A stretch of DNA of 64,000 nucleotides from Marisa cornuarietis (GCA_004794655.1 SMMW01000518.1:820501-884500); one strand, 5' to 3'. Counted from the first letter of the stretch, positions 39,966 to 50,035 are shown. Translations and numbers: made by a program. The notes: a model not told the origin generated them from the letters alone.

Positions 39966-41132
39966 GTTGGCAGATAACTAGATGATATTTTTATACCATT
40001 CACATCTTACCTTTTATCATCAACTTTAATAGGTTGGGAAATATTTTGTCATAAGAAGGATGTGTTTGGGGAATATCTGTCCTTTGTTGTACCACTTAAA
40101 GGAGTCTGGCAAAAGATAAAAACCAACTTAATTATTTTGAGGTAGGCAATTCCTAGATGGTCTAAAAGGTCTGATGTACCGAGCCATTTATATGTTCAAA
40201 CAAAAGCGTTATAATCTTTCGCAGGTGGTACGAACATTTAAGGTACACAAAAATAAGCCTGATAGGGGGATGGGGGGGTGTTTGCAGTCTCTCAGTGTGT
40301 GATTTGCAAGGCTTGACAAGGAATAAAGTCTACAAGTTACATTGGTCTGATCGGAAATTAAAACTTTGTGATTTGAGAACTTCGACGGATTTGAGGCCTA
40401 AATCAGATGGGTTGCCTTGCATTTTATTCAAAGACTTTATTTACTGCAGTGTGCGTGGATTTTGCTGACTTCTCGGGCACTGTGACAACACTACTGTCCC
40501 TTTTGTTGTCGGACCGGGTTTTTTTACCACCAAACTTCCGTGTTAGTGCTTTCATGCTCTCTGCTGCGATAACAGTTTATGGGCAAATTATTGCTACGTA
40601 AATCATCCCTGCGTTCAGTGTATGGTGTCATAATACCGAGAGATTTGGGGAAATAAGGGAAAACAATACACGACTACCATAGTATCCGTCCATTCTTTTA
40701 TGATGCAATATGTCAGCCGCAGGAAGCACTTCTGAATGCTGCAGTTTGTTTTCCATGAACATTGAATATGCAATTATGAAACACTACACTTCTGTTTGCT
40801 TTATGAGATCAAAAGAACTTCAGTCACGTCCCTGATGAGGATCGTTTGTGTTATCCCCCCGCCCCCCCCCATATAGATTACAAGTCAAGTTTTTCCCATG
40901 TGCCCCTTCCCCCTTTTTCATTCCCAAACTTAACTGCACTGTTTGCTTTTGCTGCCCATGTATGATAGGCTGTGAATATAATATATTCTTAGTATTTTTT
41001 TTATTAATTTCTTTTTTTATGTTTTTATGATAAGGGCAGAGACTTTCGTGTACTTTTCTGTCTTTAGAAAATGCGTGTTTGTCAATAAAAAGTCATTTTA
41101 GTTCTATCTTGACAATATGACATCCATATGTC
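39966..41132. other. No FABP exon found left of the array
   Basis: Searched for a FABP start exon or exon 2-4 blocks expected from the duplicated flank at 40.8-41.3 kb; none was found. A C-run lies at 40855-40869. Confidence 0.45.
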
Positions 41133-41340
41133 ACTCACTCACTCACTCACTCAAGCCCGATGAGATGAAATTACAAGCCAAAATAAAAGCATATATTTGG
41201 CGATGTTGTGGTCATTCATAACCATTGTGATGTCAAAACCTTGTCTTTGACATCAACATTAACGTTGTAGATAACACACCTCTAAATTAACGCCATCTTG
41301 TTCACAAAGGCAGACATTTTTGGGGTCTCGTTCAACGTCT
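40800..41340 (-). repeat. Extra copy of the FABP-unit 5' flank without a gene
   Basis: The TTTGTGTTATC-plus-C-rich block near 40850 and the repeat at 41133-41235 align with 43830-44420 (upstream of copy A) and 49200-50040 (upstream of copy B). This suggests a former fourth unit whose gene should lie leftwards on the minus strand. I find no FABP exon there, so it appears deleted or decayed. Confidence 0.4.
41133..41235 (+). repeat. Dispersed repeat near the FABP array, copy 1
   Basis: A (CACT)n run then CAAGCCCGATGAGATGAAAT and GGCGATGTTGTGGTCATTCA. Related copies are at 44065-44140, 44325-44420 and 49960-50035. Confidence 0.5.
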
Positions 41341-41424
41341 TTTTACAAACTAGAATGGTATTTTAGTTTTAATCTTTTTTTATTTGTTTGTTTGTTTCTT
41401 TCTTCTTTTACATGTTGTGGAAAA

Positions 41425-41445
41425 CACGGACCTTGAAGGTCCGTG
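41425..41445. repeat. Perfect 10-bp-arm hairpin downstream of FABP copy A
   Basis: CACGGACCTT, one G, then AAGGTCCGTG. It lies about 330 bp past the copy A stop codon and could fold in the 3'UTR if transcription reaches it. It was not seen at copy B. Confidence 0.4.
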
Positions 41446-41772
41446 GTGGGAAAACTGTTGTAGACAAGAGAAGATAAGTTGTTAGACTGCACTCTCATAG
41501 CTGGGTTTCCCTAAAGTCACTGAGGCAGAAAGGATAATCAAACTTTGGGTTTAATGTAAGAGATTTGCTTTTTCTTTGGCGCTTTAAAATATCTGGCTTT
41601 AACAATTTGACAACTTGCTAAGAATAAAACTTAAAGGTGTCTTGCCATCTCAATTGATTCTGTTACTGTGGATTTGAAAGGTAGATAATAAAAAAAAAAT
41701 AAAAATTGAAGAAAACACTTAACAAATCTTTCCATGAGATATTTATGGCGTTGTTACCACCCTTGAAGCAAA

Positions 41773-41823
41773 TCAGACGCGGTTCCAGGTGATGCTAGCG
41801 CAGAGGTCTTTAAAGAATATTTC
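41773..41823 (-). CDS. FABP copy A, exon 4 and stop
   Basis: The acceptor is ctgttgcag. Seventeen codons including TGA encode EIFFKDLCASITWNRV. The R-x-Y of classic FABPs aligns with I-T-W. A possible polyadenylation signal (AATAAA on the minus strand) lies about 390 bp downstream, near 41380. Confidence 0.88.
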   Translation of the reverse strand, partial: EIFFKDLCASITWNRV

Positions 41824-42406
41824 CTGCAACAGATGTCATGAAGAGAATAAAGACGGAAAGCTCTTCTCTACATGTACTTTATGTGTCATCAAGCAAGTGA
41901 TGGAACCAGATGTTTGTCAGTTTGTGAGGTGGTGCCTTCCCCTCCCTGCCTTTACCTCCTAAACCCCCTAAGAAGAGATACGCATTAATGCTTAACACCT
42001 TAGCTATCCCCTCCCCAGAATGTTCCACTATTCCAGTACCATTTTGTCCTCTCCTGACTGTGTAGGTCGGAAGTACTGAAATCATGAAATGCAACTTACA
42101 GAGAGGGCGCACTCATCGTCAGCGGATAACACCACTTTAATTTCGCCTTTTTCCGTCTGCATTGTTTCTACCAGTCGCCCGGATTCTTCTATTAAAACAG
42201 ACTGTAGATAGTTCGGTTTGAAATTATAGCTTTCATATCATATGCAAATTAAAATTACATGTTATCAGCGTTCTTCCGTCATAGTCCATAAGGCTTGTTT
42301 GCCTCTAACCCTCCTACTGCTTGCACAAAACAACAATTTGCATGTTCCCATTTATCATACACACTACTAGTATTACTAACCCTCCTCCTCCTCCTCCTCC
42401 TCCTCC

Positions 42407-42448
<42 letters not shown>

Positions 42449-43577
42449 AGTGGCTAATCTGTTGGCTGATCTATTTTTCTACTTGCCTAAAGAATCTCAG
42501 ATAAATAAGATATTAATTCTCTGTTTAATTTTTGTCGTAAAGGACTAGCATTTCTAGCTGGGAGCTAGTGCTTATCAAAATCTTTCGTATCTGATTTCTT
42601 TTATAGGAAGAGGGATTTGTATTTACGAAAAGTAAAACGATACCTTGATGCTTATTCCGCTAATCTCAATATTGATCATGCTGTGCTGTTTGCTTTGGAG
42701 ACCCTTTGTTTAAGATGTAAGTTACCTTCCTTTGGTTTCCCGTGAATGTTTTAATGTCCACTTCCTCGCCGAGGGGGTAGATCGTCTCGATGATGTGATC
42801 CCCCATCATTCTGTCCAGTTTCCAACCGCCATCCACTCGGGAGATAGTTGTGGACTTGTTTCCGAGAGCAATCGGTTTAAATGAGTGAGGCGCACCTATA
42901 AATTTACAATACTTGCAATGAAACAAACCGTTTGGGTCGTTAGTATGTGAAAGTGTTAGAGACCGCACATTTCTCCACCACCACCATCACCACCGCCACC
43001 ACCACCACCACCACCACCACCATTATCATCATCATCTTCTCCTTTTTCTTCTTTTTCTTTTTCGTCGTCGTCGTTTTTTTAAATTTTGTCACACGAACGG
43101 GCTGCCAAAAACTTTAGCATAAAACTCTAGATGTTTCTTAAACAAACGTGTTTTAGGAGCTTGCTTGAGTGACTGGCGTTCGCTAGTAGCGTATCGTCTG
43201 AGGCATTTAGCTCTAAGTTGATGCTGAATGGGTATACAGGCGTTAGGTTGTCAGAAAAGTGAATTGGATCCAGTCTACTGCCGTGTCCTTTCGTAACAGC
43301 GGTATTTATAGAAGGAAAGAGTTCTGCAAAGAAGTTCTTGGATAATAAGCTGTCAGACCGTCCTTCTATACATAAAAAAGTCGGAGGCGGCTACGACCTC
43401 AGCTTATGTTTCTTCGCGTATTTATGTCATCAGAATCTTACATCAAGAGTGCATATCATAGTTCTAAAGAATAAAAAAAATTATTACAGTGAAGATGCAC
43501 CTACCAACGCTTTCCAAAAAGGCGTCGAAATTTTCCGATGATACACATCTCCAGGTGCCAATCAGATTCTCGACCAT
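41773..43577 (-). CDS. FABP: FABP-family intracellular lipid-binding protein, copy A (4 exons, 131 aa)
   Basis: Coding exons on the minus strand are 43505-43577, 42726-42895, 42100-42201 and 41773-41823 (73, 170, 102 and 51 bp), joined by GT-AG introns of 609, 524 and 276 bp with phases 1, 0, 0. The frame is continuous from ATG (43577) to TGA. The N-terminus begins MVENLIGTWRCVSSENFDAF, close to the FABP signature (GTW then ENFD), and exon 2 contains ISRVDGGWKL and YPLGEEVD, typical of beta strands C-E. Length and intron positions match the 10-stranded beta-clam family, which carries fatty acids, retinoids or other lipids in the cytosol; no signal peptide is seen. By C-terminal alignment the R-x-Y carboxylate-binding pair is replaced by I-T-W, and the Arg106 position in exon 3 is Leu, so the ligand may not be a fatty acid. 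It is the left member of a tandem array with copies B and C. Family assignment is firm; ligand is unknown. Confidence 0.9.
42100..42201 (-). CDS. FABP copy A, exon 3
   Basis: The exon is exactly 102 bp (34 codons), the standard FABP exon 3 length. Acceptor is ctacag and donor is gtaagttgc. It encodes SVLIEESGRLVETMQ, then KGEIKVVLSADDECALS. The 25th residue, which aligns with Arg106 of vertebrate FABPs, is Leu. Confidence 0.9.
42380..42449 (+). repeat. Compound (CTC)n(ATC)n repeat in FABP copy A intron 2
   Basis: A CTC run passes directly into an ATC run; absent at the equivalent place in copy B, which has a short TCA run. Confidence 0.9.
42726..42895 (-). CDS. FABP copy A, exon 2
   Basis: The acceptor is ttatag and the donor is gtaact-like (gtaac). 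At 170 bp it is one codon shorter than copy B. It encodes GAPHSFKPIALGNKST, TISRVDGGWKLDRMMGDH and IIETIYPLGEEVDIKTF, ending in NQRK. Confidence 0.9.
42975..43040 (+). repeat. (CAC)n and related trinucleotide repeat in FABP copy A intron 1
   Basis: Impure CAC/CAT run followed by pyrimidine-rich sequence just upstream of the exon 2 acceptor. Confidence 0.85.
43505..43577 (-). CDS. FABP copy A, exon 1
   Basis: Start ATG is at 43577 in the context agcaccATGG. The exon encodes 24 codons plus one base and ends in GCGTTG followed by the donor gtaggtgc. It carries the FABP signature region GTWRCVSSENFDAFLESV, in which only the hydrophobic residue after GTW-x is replaced (Cys). Confidence 0.9.
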
Positions 43578-43638
43578 GGTGCTTTGTTACAGGAGAGATG
43601 TCGGGAGATGTAGTAATACCTAGTCCGCCCTTGTATGG

Positions 43639-43648
43639 CTCGTACGAG
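43639..43648 (-). promoter_or_regulatory. Palindrome CTCGTACGAG upstream of FABP copy A
   Basis: A perfect 10-bp palindrome lies 62 bp upstream of the copy A ATG. The same core is kept upstream of copy B at nearly the same distance while surrounding bases differ, so it may be a protein-binding site or a 5'UTR element. Function is inferred from conservation only. Confidence 0.4.
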
Positions 43649-43716
43649 AGGGACTTTCAAGCAGCTGATGTCGAAAGGTACTCGCTATTCAGACGAGGTT
43701 AATTGAATGCAGAGCA

Positions 43717-43990
43717 AGGGATCGAGTTCGTTACGATGCGTTATGACGCTTTGTGTATCTGCCTCCCCCTCCCCTCCCTCTCTAATCTTTTGCTCGTAGT
43801 ATCTCTGTATCTGTAGTTACAGTCAAGTTTTAGTCACATCACTGACGTGTATCATTTGTGTTATCTCCCCCTACCCTGACAAATGACGAAATAAGTAAAA
43901 TCTTTCCTTGTTCCTTCTCTTTTTCCAAGCAAAACTACATTTTCTGCTTTCAACGCCTATCAGTGTTATGGTGGGTTAATAATATTACAT
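43717..43990 (-). promoter_or_regulatory. Conserved 5' flank of FABP copy A
   Basis: The stretch aligns with 49105-49380 upstream of copy B. Shared blocks on the minus strand include AAAGCGTCATAACGCATC, a G-rich GGGAGGGGAGGG tract and TACAGATACAGAGATACTAC. No clear TATA box was seen. It is a promoter-proximal candidate, or simply young duplicated sequence. Confidence 0.35.
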
Positions 43991-44064
43991 TCAAAGTAAT
44001 TTCTGTGAGGCTAAATAGTATCAGGGTTTTTTTTTCGTCGTTTGTTCCTTGTCCCTTTCCCTCA

Positions 44065-44140
44065 CATTCGCTAACTCACACTTATGCTCGATGAGACAAA
44101 ATAACACATAGCAAAAATCATATATATCGGCAATTGAAGT
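44065..44140 (+). repeat. Dispersed repeat near the FABP array, copy 2
   Basis: ATGCTCGATGAGACAAAATA then ACACATAGCAAAAATCATA. Nearly identical to the copy 260 bp to the right. Confidence 0.5.
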
Positions 44141-44324
44141 GTAACTACGGAATGGTCATATGTAAAGATTTAATGCCTGGTCACAGACATATGATATGAA
44201 AACGTACATTTGCTTATAGATTGTTGTTGAACATGCTGTTTTGTATTCTCAATATGCTTGTATCTCCCCCATGTCATAATGGTCATGAGTCATTGGCATT
44301 AAAGATGCCATGTCATGTCATGTC

Positions 44325-44420
44325 ACTCACTAACTCACTTAAGCTCGATGAGATAAAATAACACACAGCAAAAATCATACATATAGGTGATGTTTTGGTC
44401 ATTCATTACTATACATGTCA
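44325..44420 (+). repeat. Dispersed repeat near the FABP array, copy 3
   Basis: AAGCTCGATGAGATAAAATA then ACACACAGCAAAAATCATA. It is preceded by ATGTC repeats at 44310-44325 that may be the tail of another element. Confidence 0.5.
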
Positions 44421-44724
44421 TGATATTAAATATAAAGAAAGAGCTAGAAACAGAGCAAAGGTCTACTATTGAGCTCAGAACGGAACAAAAACTTAGACGA
44501 CGTACATTGAACGCCAGAAACAATGTGCAGGAATTGACAGTATCAACAGTATTTTTCTGACAAAACGAGGACGTCCTAGACTTGACAGACCTCGGTTACA
44601 TCACTACTCACCCTCTTCCCTTCCCGACTACTGGTGGCGCCCATAAAAGCGCCCAGGGAAAATGTCAAACCTTTGTCTTTGACATCAACATCAACAGGAA
44701 CCTTGTGGATAACAGTATTTTTAA

Positions 44725-44998
44725 CTTTAAAAAAGTAAAAGGTAAAGGTCATCCCATAACCTTATCATGTCGTTGGGGAGTGAGGTGTTAGAGACCCCAC
44801 TTTTCTCGGGGCCAGCTTTTTACATGAGGGTGGTGCCAATCTCCTCCCCCTCGCTGCCTTACCTTCCCCAACCCTTCAGGTACCCATTCCCGTCAGCTGG
44901 GTTGACTGGGGAAAGTTTGCTGCGCTTATCGGGAATTGAACCAGCGCGCTCTCGGTTCGGACGCCAGCGCTCTAACCACTCGGCCATCCGCTTCCCTT
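44725..44998 (-). mobile_element. tRNA-derived SINE
   Basis: On the minus strand the 5' part is tRNA-like: box A TGGCCGAGTGGTTAGAG at 44970-44986 and box B GGTTCAATTCCC at 44931-44942, in the arrangement of a Leu/Ser-type tRNA. The body follows and the 3' end is an ACCTTTACCTTTTAC-type pyrimidine tail. It lies in the intergenic region between FABP copies A and B. A true tRNA gene is unlikely because the acceptor stem and variable arm do not close cleanly. Confidence 0.7.
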
Positions 44999-45792
44999 TT
45001 TGACTTAGGGAATCTTCATGCAAAGCTTGGAAGCTGATAACGAATAGGAATAACTCGGAACAGACAAAATCGTTATCCTCTTACGTTCATCATCTCGCAA
45101 TCATTATCTTTCAAAGTGTGTCTCACAGGGGACTGTGTCAAGCTGTGTAATCAAACTTAACAAGGACTAATACGACTGCCACTAATACATTCGTAAAACG
45201 TTCGTCAGAAGAGTGCAGGGTGAGGTTAAAGGTCAAACATGGCTGTCCACTGGCTGTCCACTCGGACGTAGTGTCAGGCGATTATTCACATCTATTCACT
45301 TTTTTTGCTTCATTCTACGTCTATTCACGCACCTCAACACCATCTTAGTTTTAATCTTATTTTGTTTGTTTTTTTCTGATTATATATTAAGGAAAAACAG
45401 ACTCAATGTAGAATAACAGGAAATAAAAAGGTGATAAACTGTGCTCTCATAATTAGGTTGACCTGACGTCATTGAGGGAGGAAAGATAAACTAATTAGAC
45501 TTTAGGTTTTACGAAAGAGATTTGCTCATTTATTAACGAATTAAAACAGCTGGCTTTAACAATTTGAAAACTTGCTAAGAATCAAATTCAAAGGTGTCTT
45601 GCCATTCCAAATGAATTTTTTTCATAGATTTTAAAGACAAATAAATAAAAACAAAGGAAAACATGCATAGACAAAGATAAAAAAACATTGATATAAAGTA
45701 AATGAAAAAATATTAAATTATACATAATTTCATTAAATATGTTCATTAAAACGGTAAATTATTATTGGCGTTGTTGTTGTCCTTGATGTAAA

Positions 45793-45843
45793 TCAGACGC
45801 GTTTCCACGTGATGCTAGCGGAGGTTTCTTTAAAGAATATTTC
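45793..45843 (-). CDS. FABP copy B, exon 4 and stop
   Basis: 17 codons including TGA encode EIFFKETSASITWKRV. The acceptor ctgttgcag and the following eight codons are nearly identical to copy A at DNA level. Confidence 0.88.
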   Translation of the reverse strand, partial: EIFFKETSASITWKRV

Positions 45844-48800
45844 CTGCAACAGATATCATGTAGAGAGTAAGAAAGAAACCTCTTCTCTTTATCTTGCACT
45901 ACACGTGTCATCAAGCAAGTGTTGGAACCAAATGTCTTTGTGAGGCTAGTGCCTTCCACTCCCTTCCTGCCTTTATCTCCTAAAGTAAACCCTCTAAGTC
46001 AGTCTAAGAAGATGTTCACATTCAATAAACGTCGCCTCCTAAAGTAAACCCTCTAATAAGATGTTCACATTCAATAAACGACGCTAGCTGCTCAGCTTTC
46101 CGCTTTCCCGAATGTTCAGAGATAGAAGTTTCTTAATATAAAATTATATTTATTTAAAAACTTTTTGGTTTGTCCTATTGGTTTGACAGAATGAAAAGGA
46201 ACAAGGTAAGATGATCCAAATAAAAAACACATGCGGTAGAAGATTTCATTAAGGCAAACAAGAACAGAGATGGAGATGAAATAAAGAATGAAAGGAATAG
46301 TTCACTTGGGTATGAAAACTGTAATTTTATCTCGCTGTCATCCCACTTTTTTGTTTCTATCTTTTTATTTATTTATTTATTTATTATTATTATTGGTTTG
46401 TTTTACGTCCATTATTCCATCACCATTCTTTCCTCTCCTGACTCTGCAGGTCGAAAGCACTGAAATCACGAAATGCAACTCACGGTGAGGAGGTCGTTAT
46501 TGTCAGCGGATAACACCACTCTGGCTTTGTCAAAGTCCATCTGAATTGTTTCTACCAGTCGCCCGGGTTCTTCTGTTAAAATAGCCTGTAGATAGGTCAG
46601 TTTTAAGTCATCATCATCATCATCATTGCGCTTAAACATTGAGGTATCATTTGTTTTTGCGCGTTATGCTATTGTCATCTGGCAAGGATTTTAAATTTTG
46701 AAAAGGATGGCGAATATAAAGCAATTTTAATATTGATGTTTCAGCGGGTAAACATTTTCTCAAAACATTAAAACTGATGTTTCTCGTCAAGAATAGTTTG
46801 ATGGACTTGCAAAATAGTTCTAGCTTTAGAAAACTTTAATGAGGCCTTCCCAGATTGTGCATTCGAAGAATTCTCTCCCTTCAGTTACGTAGGGTTTGTC
46901 CAAAAAAAAACAACACAAAATTGAGAGTAGCCCTACTTTCTTCATTTATTCTTAGTGGAGGTATCAAGGGGTTAAGCTGTGACGTTCTTATAGTGATCGA
47001 ACCCTACTTGCTACATTGTCTAACTGAGCATTTTACTTTTGGCCTGTTTCACTGTATGCTGTTGAGCCCCCACTTGAATCGTTTATGTACCCGAGGTCTC
47101 TATCCGAAGTTGTTCAACTCCCGATACACTCCACATACTGACAAATGCAGTTGTAAGTGTTTCATCATAAAGTGGTTAATCTGTTGGATGCTCTATTCAC
47201 CCACAAGCCCAAACCTTTTCAGATAAACAAGATATTAATTTGCTGTTTAATATTTGTCGTAAAAGGACTTGCGTTTCTTGCGTGAGGTGTTTACCTAACT
47301 GGGAGCTAGTGTTTACCAAAATCTTTCGTAGCTGATTTCTTTTCTAGGAAGAGGAATTGGTATTTACGGAGAGTAAAAAGGGACCTTGATGGTTACTCCG
47401 CTAATCTCAATATTGACCATGCTGTGCTGTTTGCTTTTGAAACATATTGGTTAAAATTTAAGTTACCTTCCTTGTCTTTCCCGAGAATGTATGAATGTCC
47501 ACTTCCTGGCCGACGGGGTAGACCATCTCGATGACGTGATCCCCCATCGTTCTGACCAGTTTCCAGCCGCCATCCACCCGGGAGATAGTGATTGTGGACT
47601 TGTTGCTGAGAGCAACCGCTTTTAATGAGTAAGATGCACCTACAAATGTACAGAACTAGCAATGAAACAAACCGTTTGGATCGTTAGTGGGTAAAAGTGT
47701 TAGAACCCGCACATTTCTCATGTCATCTTTTTGTGAGGACAGTGCCCATCTTTTCCAGTAATGTTTTACCTTCCCTAAAGGGTAAGAGTCGGGTACACGT
47801 TTAACAACTGTGGCACTTAAGGATATTCAATGTGTTAAACAGTTTCAAGGGTGCCGATGCAAAGTGTTAGGTCGCTACATATAGTGTACAGGACACAAAT
47901 ATTTATGTGTGACAGGTATTTATGTGTATGTGCGTGACGGGTAGCTTTGTGGACAGTGTACATGCATGACGGATGTATAACTATATATATATATGGGTTG
48001 TTTTGCGCGTCGGAGAACCTTGTATTTGTTATTACTGTGACTAGTCAGTACTGTGACATTCACCTAGAAATGTTTTCCGTGTGTAACTTTCAGCAAAACC
48101 GAAACGCCACGTAAGCTCATTGCACATTGAGAGAAAAAGCGCTGGAATTGTGCCATTAAATAAGTAACGCTACTTCGGTGGTGGTACTGAACCAAGGGAC
48201 AAGCACGTAAAATGGACAGCACCTAATAATGGGCTATGGACGGAGGTCCCTTTAGTTCTAATGCAAATTCAGGTCCTTACCCACCGCCCCTACTTAACGC
48301 ACATGCTGGCAAATTTATTCACGCTTAGAAATTTCAGTCTTTTGCGGCGCGCAGAAATAGAAACGATAGAAATTAAACAACAAATGAACATAATAGCCAG
48401 ACAAAAACTTGTGGCCAAAAACTGTAGGTTTTTTGAAAAAAAAACGTGTTTTAAGGGCTCGCTTGAGTGACCCTGCGTTTGCTGGTGGCGTATCAAATGA
48501 GGGAATGAGTTCAAACAAGTACTGGATGCTGAACTGGTGTATATTTGCTTTTGCCAAAGGTTTGCGGCCTGATTCTGGGGCCAGCATCTGCAGAAGTACA
48601 GAGATACCTGCTGGGAATGCAGTGAGTTAGCCTTAGGTGGTCAGAGAAGTGAACGGGATCCAGTCTACTGCCGTGTCATTTCGTGACAGCATCAGTTATA
48701 GAAGGAAAGAGAAGCTCTGCAACGAAAGTCGGTAATGATAAGCTGTCGGCCCCTTTCCTTCCATGTTGAGGCGGCAACAGCCTCGGCTTATGTTTTCTTC

Positions 48801-48961
48801 GCGTGTTAGATCTCATCAAAATCTTGCATCATGAGAGTATATTAGTTCCAAGGAATTTTTTTATTTATTACACGGAAGACGCACCTACCAGCCATATCCA
48901 TAAGGGTGTCGACATTTCCCGATGTAACAGACGTCCAGGTGCCAATCAGGTTATCGACCAT
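45793..48961 (-). CDS. FABP: FABP-family intracellular lipid-binding protein, copy B (4 exons, 132 aa)
   Basis: Coding exons are 48889-48961, 47467-47639, 46484-46585 and 45793-45843 (73, 173, 102 and 51 bp), with GT-AG introns of 1249, 881 and 640 bp. The protein begins MVDNLIGTWTSVTSGNVDTL. Exon 2 contains ISRVDGGWKLVRTMGDHVIE and exon 4 ends ASITWKRV. It is the closest relative of copy A: introns 1 and 3 and both flanks are alignable, so the pair arose by segmental tandem duplication. As in A, the Arg106 position is Leu and the C-terminal R-x-Y is I-T-W. The ENFD element of the first helix is GNVD here, so it has diverged more at the portal region. Introns are larger than in A because of insertions, including a SINE-like fragment in intron 1. 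No frame breaks were seen, so it is probably functional. Confidence 0.9.
45979..46085 (+). repeat. Tandem duplication in FABP copy B intron 3
   Basis: CTCCTAAAGTAAACCCTCTA and AAGATGTTCACATTCAATAA both occur twice in order, about 50-57 bp apart. The unit is not duplicated in copy A. Confidence 0.6.
46484..46585 (-). CDS. FABP copy B, exon 3
   Basis: 102 bp encoding AILTEEPGRLVETIQMDF, then KARVVLSADNNDLLT. Acceptor is ctacag and donor is gtgagttgc. Leu occupies the position aligned with Arg106. Confidence 0.9.
47467..47639 (-). CDS. FABP copy B, exon 2
   Basis: At 173 bp this is the canonical length for FABP exon 2. Acceptor is tttgtag and donor is gtaact. It encodes GASYSLKAVALSNKST, ITISRVDGGWKLVRTMG and YPVGQEVDIHTF. 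The extra codon relative to copy A lies in the STITIS stretch. Confidence 0.9.
47710..47810 (-). mobile_element. Short SINE fragment in FABP copy B intron 1
   Basis: The minus strand has GGGAAGGTAA and GATGGGCACTGTCCTCA, resembling the middle of the SINE at 44.7-45.0 kb. Fragmentary match only. Confidence 0.3.
48889..48961 (-). CDS. FABP copy B, exon 1
   Basis: ATG at 48961 has the same acaaagcaccATGG context as copy A. It encodes 24 codons plus one base, ending in ATGGCTG before the donor gtaggtgcg. Confidence 0.9.
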
Positions 48962-49018
48962 GGTGCTTTGTTACGGGAGAGATATCGCACGATAGTAATG
49001 CCTAGTTTGATTTGTACT

Positions 49019-49030
49019 GCTCGTACGAGC
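49019..49030 (-). promoter_or_regulatory. Palindrome GCTCGTACGAGC upstream of FABP copy B
   Basis: A perfect 12-bp palindrome lies 58 bp upstream of the copy B ATG and contains the 10-bp core seen at copy A. Confidence 0.4.
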
Positions 49031-49633
49031 AATACAAAATTCTAACAGCTGATGTCAAAAGTATTAGCTATTCAGACGAGACTAATTGAAGATAGAGAGA
49101 GGGATCGATGTCGTTTTGATGCGTTATGACGCTTTATGTATCTGTCTTCCCCTCCCCTCCCTCTCCAATCTTTTGCTCGTAGTATCTCTGTATCTGTAGT
49201 TACAGTCATGACTTAGTCACATCACAGACGAGTATCATTCATTCATCTCCCCCTACCCTGATAAATGACGAAATAAGTTACACCTTTCCTTGTGCCCTCT
49301 CTCTTTTCAAGCAAAACTGCATTTTCTGCTCTGGACGCCTACTTGTGTTATGGTGTGACAATATTTCATTCAAAGTAAATTCTGTATTTTAAAATACAGT
49401 GGATTTTTTTTGTTCGTGCCGGAGATTTTTTTAACAACCTTTATTTATCAATAGAAAAGTATCATCCTAACCAGATCTTGACAACATTGTAAGCACATAA
49501 ATAAGTAAGCGCGTTTCTCTGAATCTATCTGCTAGTTTATCGTTGTAGATATCAGCGAGTCGAGAGTAAACAAACCTGCTTTCCTTCTCAATGGTACCTG
49601 CAGCCGCTCGGGGTGACACATTTCCCGGTTTAA

Positions 49634-49634
49634 G

Positions 49635-49702
<68 letters not shown>

Positions 49703-49762
49703 GATGATCGATGATTATGATGATGATGATGATGATGATGATTGATGATGATGATGATGATG
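49634..49762 (+). repeat. Interrupted (GAT)n repeat
   Basis: Long GAT array with ATTGATGATC interruptions, in the FABP B-C intergenic region. Confidence 0.95.
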
Positions 49763-49901
49763 CACACACACACTATATATATATATATAGGACTAAAGCG
49801 AAAAGGAAGTAAGAGAGGCATTTCCGAAACAAGAAGATCTTTAACGTACACTTAAAACAAGCTGAATGGTTCAAACTGAGAATGGCACACACAAACACAC
49901 T

Positions 49902-49902
<1 letters not shown>

Positions 49903-49960
<58 letters not shown>
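49903..49960 (+). repeat. (AC)n microsatellite
   Basis: Pure AC run preceding dispersed repeat copy 4. Confidence 0.95.
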
Positions 49961-49962
<2 letters not shown>

Positions 49963-50035
49963 AACAAATACAATAAAACACAAAAAACTTCTTTAAAAGC
50001 ACATTTATCGGCGATATTTTGGTCATACACGTAGA
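49960..50035 (+). repeat. Dispersed repeat near the FABP array, copy 4
   Basis: Follows an (AC)n run, with ATCGGCGATATTTTGGTCAT matching the right half of the other copies. Confidence 0.35.

Noticed and set aside
44925..44998. Genuine tRNA-Leu or tRNA-Ser gene
   Set aside because: A and B boxes are good, but the sequence continues into a SINE body with related copies elsewhere and the acceptor stem does not pair convincingly.
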